A DNA stretch of 64,000 nt from Methyloversatilis sp. (GCF_030696805.1 NZ_JAUYRO010000117.1:24644-88643); one strand, 5' to 3'; numbered from the stretch's first letter, positions 45,944 through 56,640 are shown. The notes: generated from the letters alone by a model not told the origin. Numbers and translations: made by a program.

Positions 45944-46197
45944 GCTGACGTCGGCACGCGCAGGTCCAGCCGCTGCCGCACCAACTGGCCGATCGGCACC
46001 GCCGGCGAATGCATCAACTCTTCTTCGGTGCGCGCGTGCTCGGCCAACGCTTCGGCGCAGGCAACGATGTCGCGATAACTCGGTCGCGTCGCGGCATGCT
46101 GCAACGCATTCAACGCGGCGACGTTGGCCTGATATTCGACATACATCTGCAGTGCCTCGTGTCCATATTGCAGCGGCGGCGGAATCGTGAAATTCAT
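45940..46197 (-). CDS. Small helical protein, hemerythrin-like in part
   Basis: 85 residues, start MNFTIPPPLQYGHEALQMYV. His and Glu residues spaced on predicted helices (GHEAL, EHARTEEELMH) recall hemerythrin/DUF438-like iron sites, but the length covers only about two to three helices and the full H-HxxxE-HxxxH ligand set is not present. Tight spacing (18 nt from the upstream gene, overlap with the downstream one) shows it is in an operon. Role unknown. Confidence 0.5.
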   Translation of the reverse strand: MNFTIPPPLQYGHEALQMYVEYQANVAALNALQHAATRPSYRDIVACAEALAEHARTEEELMHSPAVPIGQLVRQRLDLRVPTSA

Positions 46198-46215
46198 CCT
46201 GGGCTCCTCGGCGTT

Positions 46216-46719
46216 TCAGCGGACATTGCGGATCGGTTTGAAGTCGGGGTGGTCGAAATGGGTGCCGTACTGGTTGACGGCTTCGACTACCTTTTCGAGG
46301 CCGAGCGCCGGACGCGTCGTGGCGTTCTTGCCGGCCATGGTATCGGCGGCTGCGCTCAGGTCGGCGATCAACAGGTGCAGCATCGCGTCGGCCTTCGGTT
46401 CGAGCTTGCAGTTGGTTACGATGGCGCCGATCTCGCTTTCGACCTGCGCGGCAAGTTCGCGGTAGTGCGCTGGCGAAAGTTTGTCGGCGTGCGCGGCGCC
46501 GAGCTGTGGTTCGACGAGGCTGCGGATGCGACCCATGCTGGCCCGCAGCGGCTCGTCGGTGGCCCATTTTCGGCCGTGATCCAGAGTGAGTTTGTGCGGC
46601 ATCGCGGCGCCGTGATCATGCGCTGTTGTCTGTGCCGCAGTCGTCGGCGTGCCAAGCGCTGCAGCCATTACGGCGGCGGCAATGGCGTTCGCCAAAAAGG
46701 TTCGTTTCGGGGTCTTCAT
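46216..46719 (-). CDS. Periplasmic four-helix protein of unknown function
   Basis: 167 residues from the ATG at 46719 (AGGAG 7 nt upstream; an ATG two codons before is too close to it). Signal peptide MKTPKRTFLANAIAAAVMAA ends near TTAAQ. The mature part is helical, with a His-rich start (AHDHGAAMPHKLTLDHG) and paired helices ending THFDHPDFKP. The size resembles cytochrome c' but there is no CxxCH. A metal-binding periplasmic protein is possible. It follows a 335-nt gap and leads the small-protein run. Confidence 0.6.
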   Translation of the reverse strand: MKTPKRTFLANAIAAAVMAAALGTPTTAAQTTAHDHGAAMPHKLTLDHGRKWATDEPLRASMGRIRSLVEPQLGAAHADKLSPAHYRELAAQVESEIGAIVTNCKLEPKADAMLHLLIADLSAAADTMAGKNATTRPALGLEKVVEAVNQYGTHFDHPDFKPIRNVR

Positions 46720-47054
46720 ATGCATCTCCTTCTGGTTTGTGGCTGGCGTCGCGCGCGGGCGGGTGACCGGCTGATCGAAGAACCGGAAACCGTGCCGCAT
46801 TGCTGAATGCCCGGGGCGCGGCGAGTGCGGTCTCAACATCCGAATGACGAAACGATATGGCCAACCGGGGGATTCGCTTTGTGCCACGGGGCATCGTTCG
46901 CGCATCTCATGCGTACGCGCGACGTTGATCGTTCAGAATCGACGCGTCGCGTGGATTCCGGTCATCCTGTCGATCTTCATTCATGGTTCCTCTTTCCCTA
47001 TCACCGGCTGCCATCGACGGCAGCAGGCCAGCAGGGTGCGGGGGCATGCACACA
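46720..47054. other. Gene-free gap in the small-protein run
   Basis: 335 nt between the periplasmic protein and the cupin gene. No convincing ORF, terminator hairpin or FNR box; only an imperfect TTGAT...ATC pair near 46926. Likely holds the promoter of the downstream minus-strand gene. Confidence 0.5.
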
Positions 47055-47387
47055 TCAGGCTCGGTGCAGCAGCATCGTGATCAGCAGTGAAGCATCCTCC
47101 AGCGCCCTGACCGCATGCGGCTGTGCGTCGTCGAGGTATACGAGCGTTCCGGGACGCAGCGTTTGCGTGCGTCCATGCGCATCGAGTTCGACCACGCCTG
47201 CGAGACACTGGATCGTGATCGATCCGGCGGCGGCATGTTCCTGGAGGACTTTGCCGGCGGGCAGTATCAGTCGGAAGACCTCGATGTGATGGGCGCGTAC
47301 CAGCGTCATCGAGTCGGTGGCCTTGCCGGATTCGGGCAATGCAGAAATGTCGATCAGATCGCCTGATGCGGCATGAGAAATCGACAT
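47055..47387 (-). CDS. Single-domain cupin protein
   Basis: 110 residues, a complete beta-barrel cupin: first motif LPAGKVLQEHAAAGSITIQC (metal His/Glu partly replaced) and second motif PGTLVYLDDAQPHAVRAL with the usual P-x-H. Only some of the metal ligands are kept, so an enzymatic role is doubtful. It starts 86 nt after sdhB on the same strand. Similar lone cupins are found in nitrosative-stress gene sets; the function is not assigned. Confidence 0.75.
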   Translation of the reverse strand: MSISHAASGDLIDISALPESGKATDSMTLVRAHHIEVFRLILPAGKVLQEHAAAGSITIQCLAGVVELDAHGRTQTLRPGTLVYLDDAQPHAVRALEDASLLITMLLHRA

Positions 47388-47473
47388 GGGTGATCTCCTT
47401 CTAAGAAAGTGGCATCAGCGCTGCGCCCGTCAGCGAGCAGGGTCTCGTAAAGGAGAATGGGGAGTCGCGGCGG

Positions 47474-48196
47474 TCATGACGACGCGCGCACCAGCTCGAG
47501 CCGGATGCGTTCGATGGCATGTGAGGGGCTCAGGCCCTTCGGGCACACTTCCGTACAGTTCATGATGGTGCGGCAGCGGTACAGGCGGTACACGTCGTCA
47601 AGGAAGGCCAGCCGCTCAACGGTGCCCGTGTCGCGGCTGTCAGCGATGAAGCGGTAGGCTTGGAGCAAGCCCGCCGGACCGATGAATTTGTCCGGATTCC
47701 ACCAGTACGACGGGCAGAACGCACTGCAGCAGGCGCAAAGAATGCATTCGTAGAGGCCATCGAGACGCTCGCGCTGCTCCGGCGTCTGCAGGTGCTCGCG
47801 TTCAGGTGGCGTGCCGTCATCGATCAGATAAGGCTTGATCGCGTGGTAATGCGCAAAGAACTGCGTCATGTCCACCACCAGATCACGGATTACCGGAAAG
47901 CCCGGCAGGGGGTGCAACACCACCGGTTCCTTGAGCGCCGACAAAGAGGTCATGCACGCCAGTCCGTTGCGGCCATTGATGTTCATCCCGTCCGAGCCGC
48001 ACACGCCTTCGCGACATGAGCGGCGGAAGGACAAGCTGTCGTCGACGTCCTTGAGGCGCATCAGTACGTCGAGCAATTTCCTGTCGCCCGGTGCGAGCTC
48101 GATGGCGTAGTCCTGCATGCGCGGGTTTTCGCCGCTGTCGGGGTCGTAGCGATAGATGCTGATGTGCATGTCAGAGCCCTCGGCGCGGGTGGTCAT
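47474..48196 (-). CDS. sdhB: Succinate dehydrogenase iron-sulfur subunit
   Basis: 240 residues from the ATG overlapping the sdhD stop; an ATG at 48169 with GAGGG upstream is equally possible. All three cluster motifs are intact: [2Fe-2S] SCREGVCGSDG ... LAC, [4Fe-4S] CILCACC-x3-C, [3Fe-4S] CRTIMNCTEVCPKG. It should carry electrons from the flavoprotein to quinone through SdhCD. It follows sdhD directly: the flavoprotein gene sdhA that normally lies between sdhD and sdhB is absent. Confidence 0.93.
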   Translation of the reverse strand: MTTRAEGSDMHISIYRYDPDSGENPRMQDYAIELAPGDRKLLDVLMRLKDVDDSLSFRRSCREGVCGSDGMNINGRNGLACMTSLSALKEPVVLHPLPGFPVIRDLVVDMTQFFAHYHAIKPYLIDDGTPPEREHLQTPEQRERLDGLYECILCACCSAFCPSYWWNPDKFIGPAGLLQAYRFIADSRDTGTVERLAFLDDVYRLYRCRTIMNCTEVCPKGLSPSHAIERIRLELVRASS

Positions 48197-48537
48197 GAGA
48201 CAGGACTCAGGTGCGCCGCCATCGTCAGCGCGACACGAATCACGACCGCGAACAGAATCGCAGCGACGATCGAAAGCACCGACAGACGTGCGGCAGTTGA
48301 CGGGACGTAGTCGAGCACGATGTCGCGTGCGCCGACCCAGCCGTGCAGGGACAGCGCGGCGAAGAACAGTACGATGATGACGGCGCCGTGCGCACTCGTC
48401 GCCAGCGCATGCCAGCGTTCATGGTTCAGTGCCGGACCCAGCAGCAGCAGCGCAGCACCCAGCGCCACAAGCAGCAGCAGCGTCAATGCGCTGGCGCGCT
48501 GCACGAGCCATGCCCGCTGGCCGAGAAAGACTTTCAC
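48193..48537 (-). CDS. sdhD: Succinate dehydrogenase membrane anchor, SdhD
   Basis: 114 residues from a GTG overlapping the sdhC stop (GTGA). Three hydrophobic helices (LTLLLLVALGAALLLLGPAL, AVIIVLFFAALSLHGWVGARDI and the C-terminal one). The motif HGWVGARDIVLDYV is the SdhD signature, whose His-Asp region binds heme b and quinone. Coupled to sdhC and sdhB in the order C-D-B. Confidence 0.9.
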   Translation of the reverse strand: MKVFLGQRAWLVQRASALTLLLLVALGAALLLLGPALNHERWHALATSAHGAVIIVLFFAALSLHGWVGARDIVLDYVPSTAARLSVLSIVAAILFAVVIRVALTMAAHLSPVS

Positions 48538-48920
48538 GCCAGCCACCTGATCGCCGCGGCGATGGCGATGATCACCGCCGTCAGGATCACCGCCCATGCG
48601 CTGGTGCGCGCCTGATCGAGTGGGCTACCGATGCCGATATCCATCAGCAGATGGCGCACACCGGCCAGCACGTGATGCGCGGCGGCCCATATCAGGGCGA
48701 GCAGCAGGAGCCCCCACCATGGCGTGTCGACTGCTTCGCGCAGCGACTCGAACGCGGCTTCGCTGGTGAGCGAACGGTCAAGCACCAGTGCGAGCACGGG
48801 AAGACCGAACAACAGCAGCACACCCGAGATTCGGTGCCCGATCGATGCGATCGCGCCGATCGGGAATCGGATACGGAAGATGTTCAGGGATTTCGGAGAG
48901 TCGCGGAATGGCGATTGCAT
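48534..48920 (-). CDS. sdhC: Succinate dehydrogenase cytochrome b556 subunit, SdhC
   Basis: 128 residues. N-terminal F-R-FPIGAIASIGHRISGV is the SdhC quinone-site signature (Ser/His/Arg), and heme b ligand region HHVLAGVRHLLMDIG is in the second half. Three transmembrane helices. First gene of the sdhC-sdhD-sdhB run; its upstream region (48921-49209) contains copy 2 of the 57-nt segment. Confidence 0.93.
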   Translation of the reverse strand: MQSPFRDSPKSLNIFRIRFPIGAIASIGHRISGVLLLFGLPVLALVLDRSLTSEAAFESLREAVDTPWWGLLLLALIWAAAHHVLAGVRHLLMDIGIGSPLDQARTSAWAVILTAVIIAIAAAIRWLA

Positions 48921-49047
48921 GCTTGCCTCCTTGAAGCATCGGTCGCGCGGGCCAGGGCGGCAGGGTGGTTGCTCGAGGAGGGGCGGATTCGATGCGATTC
49001 ACCGGTGCGGATGCGCCAGGTACGGATGGCCCGAGCACCCACGTCAC

Positions 49048-49104
49048 GAGCGCAACGTTAGGCCACGCTGCCGGGTCCATCTGTACGGAGACGAACGCAA
49101 TCGA
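49048..49104. repeat. 57-nt conserved segment, copy 2
   Basis: GAGCGCAACGTTAGGCC ... CCGGGTCCATCTGTACGGAG ... GAACGCAA. Same orientation as copy 1 at 43372-43428. It lies in the 289-nt gap between the ATPase stop and sdhC; the stretch from 49105 to 49209 has no counterpart at copy 1. Confidence 0.75.
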
Positions 49105-49209
49105 CCCCCCGTCGTGCAAGTCCCGCCGCTTGGCGGAGCCGACCGGCCCGCTCAGCGATTGCGAAGGAGGTCGATGACACCAGCCCACCTCGGGGAGGGC
49201 CGCGTGCGC

Positions 49210-52143
49210 TCACGGCCCGGGTGTTGCCGGCGCCCGGCGCGTCAGCCAACGTCGCAGCAGCTTGCGTCCTTCGCCGAACCACAGCACGCCGCTGGCCATC
49301 GCCACACACACGCTCCACTGGCTCGCCGAGAGCGGCACGGTGCCAAAAGCGAGGTTGAGGAAAGGCAGGTGCACCACCGCCACTTGCAGCGCGGCCGACA
49401 AGGCCACCGCGGCCCACAGCCAGCGATTCGAAAACGCCCCGTGGAACGCCGAGGTACTGGCCGAGCGCGCATTGAAACAGTTGAACAACTGCGTCAGCAC
49501 CAGCACCGTGAAGGCGGCGGTGCGGGCCAGTTCGAGGCTGTGCGGGCCGACGCCCAGCCAGGCGTCCACCGGCTCTATCAGCCCACCGGGAAGGAACAGG
49601 TCCAGCGTCAGCAGGGTCAGCACCGCCATCACGATGCCCGTCTCAAGCACGTTCAGCCCCATGCGCGCATCGATGATGCGCTGGCTGCGCGCTCGCGGCT
49701 TGCGCGCCATGACGTCGTCGGCAATCGGGTCCACGCCCATTGCCAGTGCAGGCCCGGTGTCGGTGATGAGGTTGATCCACAGGATCTGCGTGGCCAGCAG
49801 CGGCAGCACCACCGCGCCGCCCGAGCCGGTGGCCGTGGCCTCGAGGCCGATGACACCGGCCCCCACCACGCCGACGAACACCGTCAGCACCTCGCCCAGG
49901 TTCGATGACAGGAGGTAGCGCAGGAACTTGCGGATGTTGTCGAGCACGCCACGCCCCTCGCGCACCGCCAGCACGAGGGTGGCGAAGTTGTCGTCGGCCA
50001 GGATCATGCGCGCCGCTTCCTTGCTCACCTCGGTGCCCGCCATGCCCATCGCCACGCCGATGTCGGCCGCCTTCAGCGCCGGGGCGTCATTGACACCGTC
50101 CCCCGTCATGGCCACCACGTTGCCGCTGCCCTGCAGCGCACGCACGATGCGCAGCTTGTGCCGCGGCGCCACGCGGGCGAACACCGATGTCTTGAGCGCG
50201 GCGGCGGCAAAGGCCTTGTCGTCGCTCAGCCGGTCGAGCTCGATGCCGGTGAGCACCGGCGCCCCGGCATCGACGATGCCGAGATCGGCTGCGATGCGCG
50301 CGGCGGTTCGCGGGTGGTCGCCGGTGATCATGATCACGCGGATGCCGGCCTGGCGGGCTTCGGCGATGGCGACCGCAGCCTCCTCGCGCGGCGGGTCGAT
50401 GATGCCGACGGTGCCGAGGTATTCCAGTCCCTGCTCCAGAGCCGCCGCTGCAGAAGCATCGTCCGGAATCTGCGCATCCGGCGCCAGCGTGCGGCGCGCC
50501 ACGGCCAGCGTGCGCAACGCATCGCCGGTCATCGCGGCCACGTCGGCCAGCACCTGCGCATGCAAGGCGTCATCCAGCGCCACCGTGGCCTCGCCCCGGC
50601 GGGCGTGGGTGCAATGCGCCAGCAGCACGTCGGGCGCCCCCTTGGTGAAGAGCACGTGCGCATCGCCGTCGCCATGGTCCACCACCAGCACCGACATCAT
50701 CTTGCGCTGCGAGGTGAAGGGGATTTCGCCGATGCGCGCGTAGCGTTCCTCAGTCCCGGGCGCGGCCTCGCTTTTGGCCGGGTCACCCAGCTTGCGTTCG
50801 GCCACCAGGAACGCGGCCTCGGTCGGATCGCCCTGGATGACCCAGGTGCCGGCGTCGTCCTGCTGCAGATGCGCGTTGCTGGCCAGGCTGCCGCCGCGCA
50901 GCACGGCCTGCAGCTCCTGGCGCAGCGGGCCTGCGGACAGCTCAGCACCGGCCGCCTCGGCGCGCCCCTTGGGGGCGTAGCCGACGCCGGTGATGTCGCT
51001 GCGCCCCGAGGCCGTTATGACCCGCTGCACCGTCATTTCTCCGCGCGTCAGCGTGCCGGTCTTGTCCGATGCAATCACCGACGCCGACCCGAGCGTCTCG
51101 ACCGACGCCAGCTTCTTGACGATGGCATTGTGGTGCGCCATGCGGCGCACACCCATTGCCAGCACTACCGACAGGATGGCCGGCAGGCCCTCGGGCACGG
51201 CGGCCACGGCCAGCGACACACCCAGCAACAGCACCGTGACGGCATCGGCCACGCTTTCGATGTCCGAGGTGAGCAGGATGCTGGCGACCACGACACCCGC
51301 GATCGCCAGAGCTGCAATACCCAGCACCTTGCCCAGATGCGCGATCTCGACCTGCAGCGGTGTCGGCGCGTCGGGCGTGCTGTCCAGCAGCGTCGCGATG
51401 CCGCCCATCTCGGTCTGCATACCGGTGGCGGTGACGATGGCGCGCCCGGTGCCCTGCGCGACCGCGGTGCCCTTGAAGACCATGTTCAGCCGGTCGCCCA
51501 GGGCCGCCACCTCAGACAGCGGCGCGGCATCCTTCAGCACCGGCTCGCTTTCGCCCGTCAGCGGCGCCTCCAGCAGCATCAGCGCGGCGGTCTGCACCAG
51601 GCGCGCATCGGCGCCCACGGCGTCGCCCTCGGCGAGCACCAGCAGGTCGCCCTTGACAAGTTCGGCGCTGGGCACCCGGGCCACGTCGCCATCGCGCAGC
51701 ACGGCCGACGTGGCGGTGGTCATCTTCGCCAGCGCCGCTACCGCCTGTGCTGCCTTGGCCTCCTGCAGCCAGCCCAGCACTGCGTTCAGTACTACCACGG
51801 CGGCGATGACGATGGCGTCCAGCGGCCAGCCCGCCGCACCCGGCTGACCCCGGCCTTCTAACCACCAGGCGGCCAGGGCCACGGCCGCAGCTGCGCCAAG
51901 CAGGTAGACCAGCGGGTCCTGCAACTGAGCCAGCATGCGCCGCCAGCCCGGCACGGGGGGTATGACGCGCAGTTCGTTGGGACCGTCCGTATGCAGCCGC
52001 CGCGCGGCTTCTTCGGCACCGAGGCCGTTCGACAGGTCGGTATCGAGCGCCGATGCCAGGTCGGTGAAGTCGATCAGCGACGGGTCGCCTGATCGCGCGC
52101 CGCGCCGCGCGTCGGCGGGAGCTACCGGGGGCACGGACTGCAC
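49210..52143 (-). CDS. P2-type cation-transporting ATPase (Ca/Mg/Na-like)
   Basis: 977 residues. N-terminal cation ATPase domain, membrane motif PEGLPA in helix 4, TGES (SEPV context), phosphorylated Asp in DKTGTLTRG near residue 360, TGDHPRTA, and TGDGVNDAPALKAADIG hinge. Six C-terminal helices with NLITDTGPALAMG. No CPC motif, so not a heavy-metal pump; closest to SERCA/PMR1-like bacterial pumps for Ca or Mn (PEGLPA and the acidic/Asn residues in helix 6). A truncated copy of its 3' end lies at 43437-43673. Confidence 0.92.
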   Translation of the reverse strand: MQSVPPVAPADARRGARSGDPSLIDFTDLASALDTDLSNGLGAEEAARRLHTDGPNELRVIPPVPGWRRMLAQLQDPLVYLLGAAAAVALAAWWLEGRGQPGAAGWPLDAIVIAAVVVLNAVLGWLQEAKAAQAVAALAKMTTATSAVLRDGDVARVPSAELVKGDLLVLAEGDAVGADARLVQTAALMLLEAPLTGESEPVLKDAAPLSEVAALGDRLNMVFKGTAVAQGTGRAIVTATGMQTEMGGIATLLDSTPDAPTPLQVEIAHLGKVLGIAALAIAGVVVASILLTSDIESVADAVTVLLLGVSLAVAAVPEGLPAILSVVLAMGVRRMAHHNAIVKKLASVETLGSASVIASDKTGTLTRGEMTVQRVITASGRSDITGVGYAPKGRAEAAGAELSAGPLRQELQAVLRGGSLASNAHLQQDDAGTWVIQGDPTEAAFLVAERKLGDPAKSEAAPGTEERYARIGEIPFTSQRKMMSVLVVDHGDGDAHVLFTKGAPDVLLAHCTHARRGEATVALDDALHAQVLADVAAMTGDALRTLAVARRTLAPDAQIPDDASAAAALEQGLEYLGTVGIIDPPREEAAVAIAEARQAGIRVIMITGDHPRTAARIAADLGIVDAGAPVLTGIELDRLSDDKAFAAAALKTSVFARVAPRHKLRIVRALQGSGNVVAMTGDGVNDAPALKAADIGVAMGMAGTEVSKEAARMILADDNFATLVLAVREGRGVLDNIRKFLRYLLSSNLGEVLTVFVGVVGAGVIGLEATATGSGGAVVLPLLATQILWINLITDTGPALAMGVDPIADDVMARKPRARSQRIIDARMGLNVLETGIVMAVLTLLTLDLFLPGGLIEPVDAWLGVGPHSLELARTAAFTVLVLTQLFNCFNARSASTSAFHGAFSNRWLWAAVALSAALQVAVVHLPFLNLAFGTVPLSASQWSVCVAMASGVLWFGEGRKLLRRWLTRRAPATPGP

Positions 52144-52555
52144 CTGTCGAGAGCGTCGCCCCGGTCATCGAAGCAGGGATCTTTCACGTCGCCGACGGCG
52201 AAGTCTTGCAGGTTCGTCGTTTGTCGAAGCATGGTGTGCCAGCTTTCATCTGTCTCGAATACGAGGCGCCTGTACCGGGCAGGGGCCGCAAAAAGCACGG
52301 CGGCTGTTCGGTCCGCCGGGCGTCGCACCTCGGGGTACGGTGCTTCAAGATGCGCATCAAGAGGTGATGCGTCGGTGCGATGACGTACAGGGCAGCCTCT
52401 TTGCCGGCGCGGGATATACTCGTCTCGCCGGTCGGGAGCCTTGGTGCCTGGGAAATGAGGCGTGCTCCGGCTCGAAAGCTCACGCTCTGCCGCTGGCTCG
52501 TCCGGCGCCCGCCCGGGCGTTCCATTTCGGGCGCACGAATGGGAGGCGAGTCATC
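52144..52555. other. Divergent gene-free region, ATPase to DUF2254 gene
   Basis: 412 nt. Start region for both flanking genes. I see no ORF with good coding character and no recognised operator. A ribosome-binding site GGGAGGCGAG lies just before the TTG start at 52556. Confidence 0.5.
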
Positions 52556-53929
52556 TTGAAGGCACTGCTGCTGAAGTACTGGGAACGCCTGCGATCCAGT
52601 TTCTGGTTCTTGCCCGCGGCCATGGCGTGCCTGGCCGTGGCGCTCGCGTTCGCCGCCGTCGCACTTGATCGGGCTGTCACCGATGACTGGCTCGAGCGTC
52701 TGGGATGGCGCTATTCCGGCGGTGCCGAGGGCGCAAGCCTGATGCTGGGCACCGTGGCCGGGTCGATGATCGCCATCGCCGGCACCGTGTTCTCGATGAC
52801 GCTGGTGGCGATGTCGCTGGCGTCGTCACAGCTGGGGCCCCGCCTGCTGCGCAACTTCATGCGCGACACCTCCAACCAGGTGGTGCTGGGCACCTTCGTC
52901 GCCACCTTCGTTTACTGCCTGCTCGTGCTGCGCACCATCCGGCGCGCCGACGAGGTGGCTTTCGTGCCTCAGCTTTCCGTCAGCATCGGTGTGCTGCTGG
53001 CCTTGGTCAGCATAGGGGTGCTGATCTACTTCATCCATCATGTGTCAGTGTCGATCCAGGCGGACGTGGTCGTGGCCCGGGTCAGCCGGGAACTGGATGA
53101 CGGGATCGGCAGGATGTTTCCCGGGCACCTCGGCAAATCGCAATCGGAAGCGCCGAACCCGCCGGATGCAGCCGAACTGCCGGCTGCATTCGCGCACGAG
53201 GCGCGTCCAGCGGGGGCGCTGGAAGACGGTTATCTCCAGTTGATCGATGCCGACGCCCTGATGGAACTTGCCCGTGAGCAGGATCTGCTGCTGCAGCTGG
53301 AATGCCGGCCCGGGCACTACCTCGTCCACGGCCAGACGATGGTCATGGTCTGGCCGGGCGATCGAATGAACGACGAACTGGTGCACCAGCTGAACGCCGC
53401 CTTCGTGCTCGGCAACCAGCGCACCGCCACCGAGGACATCGAATTCTCCTTCCTGCAGTTGGTCGAGATCGCGGTGCGGGCGCTGTCGCCGGGCATCAAC
53501 GACCCATTTACGGCAATCGCCTGCGTGGACAGGCTGGGATCGGCCCTTTGCCGGCTTGCCCGCAGTGACATGCCGTCGCCCTTCCGGTTCGACGATCTCG
53601 GGCAACTGCGGCTGGTGGCGACCGGGTACACCTTTGCAGGCATCACGGACACGGCCTTCAACCAGATCAGGCAGAACGCGCGATCGAATCCGGCTGTGGC
53701 GATCCGCATGCTCGATGCCATCGCCCGGATCGCCTGTCACGTGCGAAGCGCGTCGGACGCGGCCTGCCTGCGCCGCCACGCCGACATGATCGTCCGAGGC
53801 GCGCGCGAGGCGGTGCCGGAAGCGGGCGATCGGCTCGACGTCGAGGCGCGCTACATGGCCGCGGCACAGGCGTTGCGCAGCTTTCGTGTTGAGCCCGGTG
53901 ATCAGACGGGCAATCGATTCCTCGCTTAG
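52556..53929 (+). CDS. DUF2254 membrane protein
   Basis: 457 residues, chosen start TTG at 52556 behind GGGAGGCGAG (no in-frame ATG fits). Four N-terminal transmembrane helices (FWFLPAAMACLAVALAFAAV, TVAGSMIAIAGTVFSMTLVAMSLASSQLG, FVATFVYCLLVLRTI, VSIGVLIYFIHHVSVSI; short parts are diagnostic) and a cytoplasmic C-terminal domain with the DUF2254 pattern ALSPGINDPFTAIACVDRLG. Function unknown. Not obviously part of either neighbouring operon. Confidence 0.85.
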   Translation: MKALLLKYWERLRSSFWFLPAAMACLAVALAFAAVALDRAVTDDWLERLGWRYSGGAEGASLMLGTVAGSMIAIAGTVFSMTLVAMSLASSQLGPRLLRNFMRDTSNQVVLGTFVATFVYCLLVLRTIRRADEVAFVPQLSVSIGVLLALVSIGVLIYFIHHVSVSIQADVVVARVSRELDDGIGRMFPGHLGKSQSEAPNPPDAAELPAAFAHEARPAGALEDGYLQLIDADALMELAREQDLLLQLECRPGHYLVHGQTMVMVWPGDRMNDELVHQLNAAFVLGNQRTATEDIEFSFLQLVEIAVRALSPGINDPFTAIACVDRLGSALCRLARSDMPSPFRFDDLGQLRLVATGYTFAGITDTAFNQIRQNARSNPAVAIRMLDAIARIACHVRSASDAACLRRHADMIVRGAREAVPEAGDRLDVEARYMAAAQALRSFRVEPGDQTGNRFLA

Positions 53930-54012
53930 GGCCGGGCACTGTCTTGCCGTTGCATGCGCGAACTGCGTTACAGTCCTGCCCGGTCGTCATGCCTTGTCTG
54001 CAGGAGTCGAAC

Positions 54013-54924
54013 GTGAAAATTTTCCTGGCGGCGCTGGTGCTGCTGGCGGTGCTTGCATTCTGGCTATGGACGCCGGACCGCGCGCTGGCCGAACTCGAGG
54101 CGCGCTACCTCGCGGCACCCGGCGACATGCTCGAGGTGGCCGGCACCCGGCTGCATGTGCGCGACAGCGGGCCGAAGGACGCGCCGGCGCTGATCATGCT
54201 GCACGGCTTCGGCGCGAGTCTGCATACCTGGGAGCCGTGGGCGCAGTCGTTGGCCGGCGACTACCGGGTGATCCGTTTCGACCTGCCGGGCAGCGGCCTG
54301 AGCCCGCCGGACACCACCGGCGACTACACCGACGCACGCAGCATGCAGATCGTGGCTGCGCTGATGGACAGCCTCGGCGTGGCGCGCGCGACGCTCGTCG
54401 GCAATTCGATGGGCGGTCGCGTCGCGTGGACGTTTGCCGCGACGCAGCCGGCGCGCGTCGACAAGCTGGTACTGCTGTCGCCCGACGGTTTCGCGAGCCC
54501 CGGTTTCGAATATGACAAGGTGCCGGAGGTGCCGGCGCTGATGTCGCTGATGCGCCACTGTCTGCCGCGCTTCATGCTGAAGATGAGTCTGGAGCCGGCC
54601 TACGCCGACAAGGCGGTGCTGACCGACGCGATGACCGATCGCTACCACGACCTGCTGCTGGCACCGGGCGGGCGCGACGCGATGATGCAGCGCATGGCGC
54701 AGGTGAAACTGGTCGATCCGGTGCCGTTGCTCAAGCGCATCGCCGCGCCCACGCTGCTCCTGTGGGGCGAGCAGGACGCGATGATTCCGGTCGCCAATGC
54801 GGCTGACTACAAGGCGGCCATCGCCGATGCCACCGTGGTGACCTTGCCGGGCGTCGGCCACCTGCCGCATGAAGAAGCCCCGGCGCGCGCACTCGAACCG
54901 GTGCTCGCCTTCCTGAAGCGCTGA
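54013..54924 (+). CDS. Alpha/beta hydrolase with N-terminal membrane anchor
   Basis: 303 residues from a GTG at 54013, chosen because AGGAG lies 6 nt upstream; an ATG at 53989 lacks one. An N-terminal hydrophobic helix (VKIFLAALVLLAVLAFWLW) is followed by a full hydrolase fold: oxyanion HGFGASLHTW, nucleophile Ser132 in GNSMGG, acid in LLWGEQDAMIP, and His in GVGHLPHEEAP. A membrane-tethered esterase or lipase. It is convergent with crtI, so it may border the photosynthesis cluster rather than belong to it. It is not BchO, whose elbow is different. Confidence 0.85.
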   Translation: MKIFLAALVLLAVLAFWLWTPDRALAELEARYLAAPGDMLEVAGTRLHVRDSGPKDAPALIMLHGFGASLHTWEPWAQSLAGDYRVIRFDLPGSGLSPPDTTGDYTDARSMQIVAALMDSLGVARATLVGNSMGGRVAWTFAATQPARVDKLVLLSPDGFASPGFEYDKVPEVPALMSLMRHCLPRFMLKMSLEPAYADKAVLTDAMTDRYHDLLLAPGGRDAMMQRMAQVKLVDPVPLLKRIAAPTLLLWGEQDAMIPVANAADYKAAIADATVVTLPGVGHLPHEEAPARALEPVLAFLKR

Positions 54925-54936
54925 GCGCGGCCTGGA

Positions 54937-56451
<1,515 letters not shown>

Positions 56452-56640
56452 TCGGGTCGGGTCAGTCTGCAAGGTCACTGAGACAAGGATTTCCAGGCAA
56501 GGCCACCGGGGCAAAGCTCGCGGAGCAGGCTCGCTCGGGTGCGTCGGCGGCGAGAATCATTGCATGGCGTCAGCCGGCAATTGACCGTGTGGCACAACAA
56601 AAGCTCCGCCCGGGCAGCCGGCAGATTGCAGGCGCGGCTT

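Noticed and set aside
46925..46945. Possible FNR/DNR box (TTGAT...)
   Set aside because: Only one half-site matches; spacing and the second half-site do not fit TTGAT-N4-ATCAA.
54013..54924. Alpha/beta hydrolase as BchO
   Set aside because: Its nucleophile elbow and N-terminal membrane helix differ from BchO as I recall it, and it is not next to bchID.
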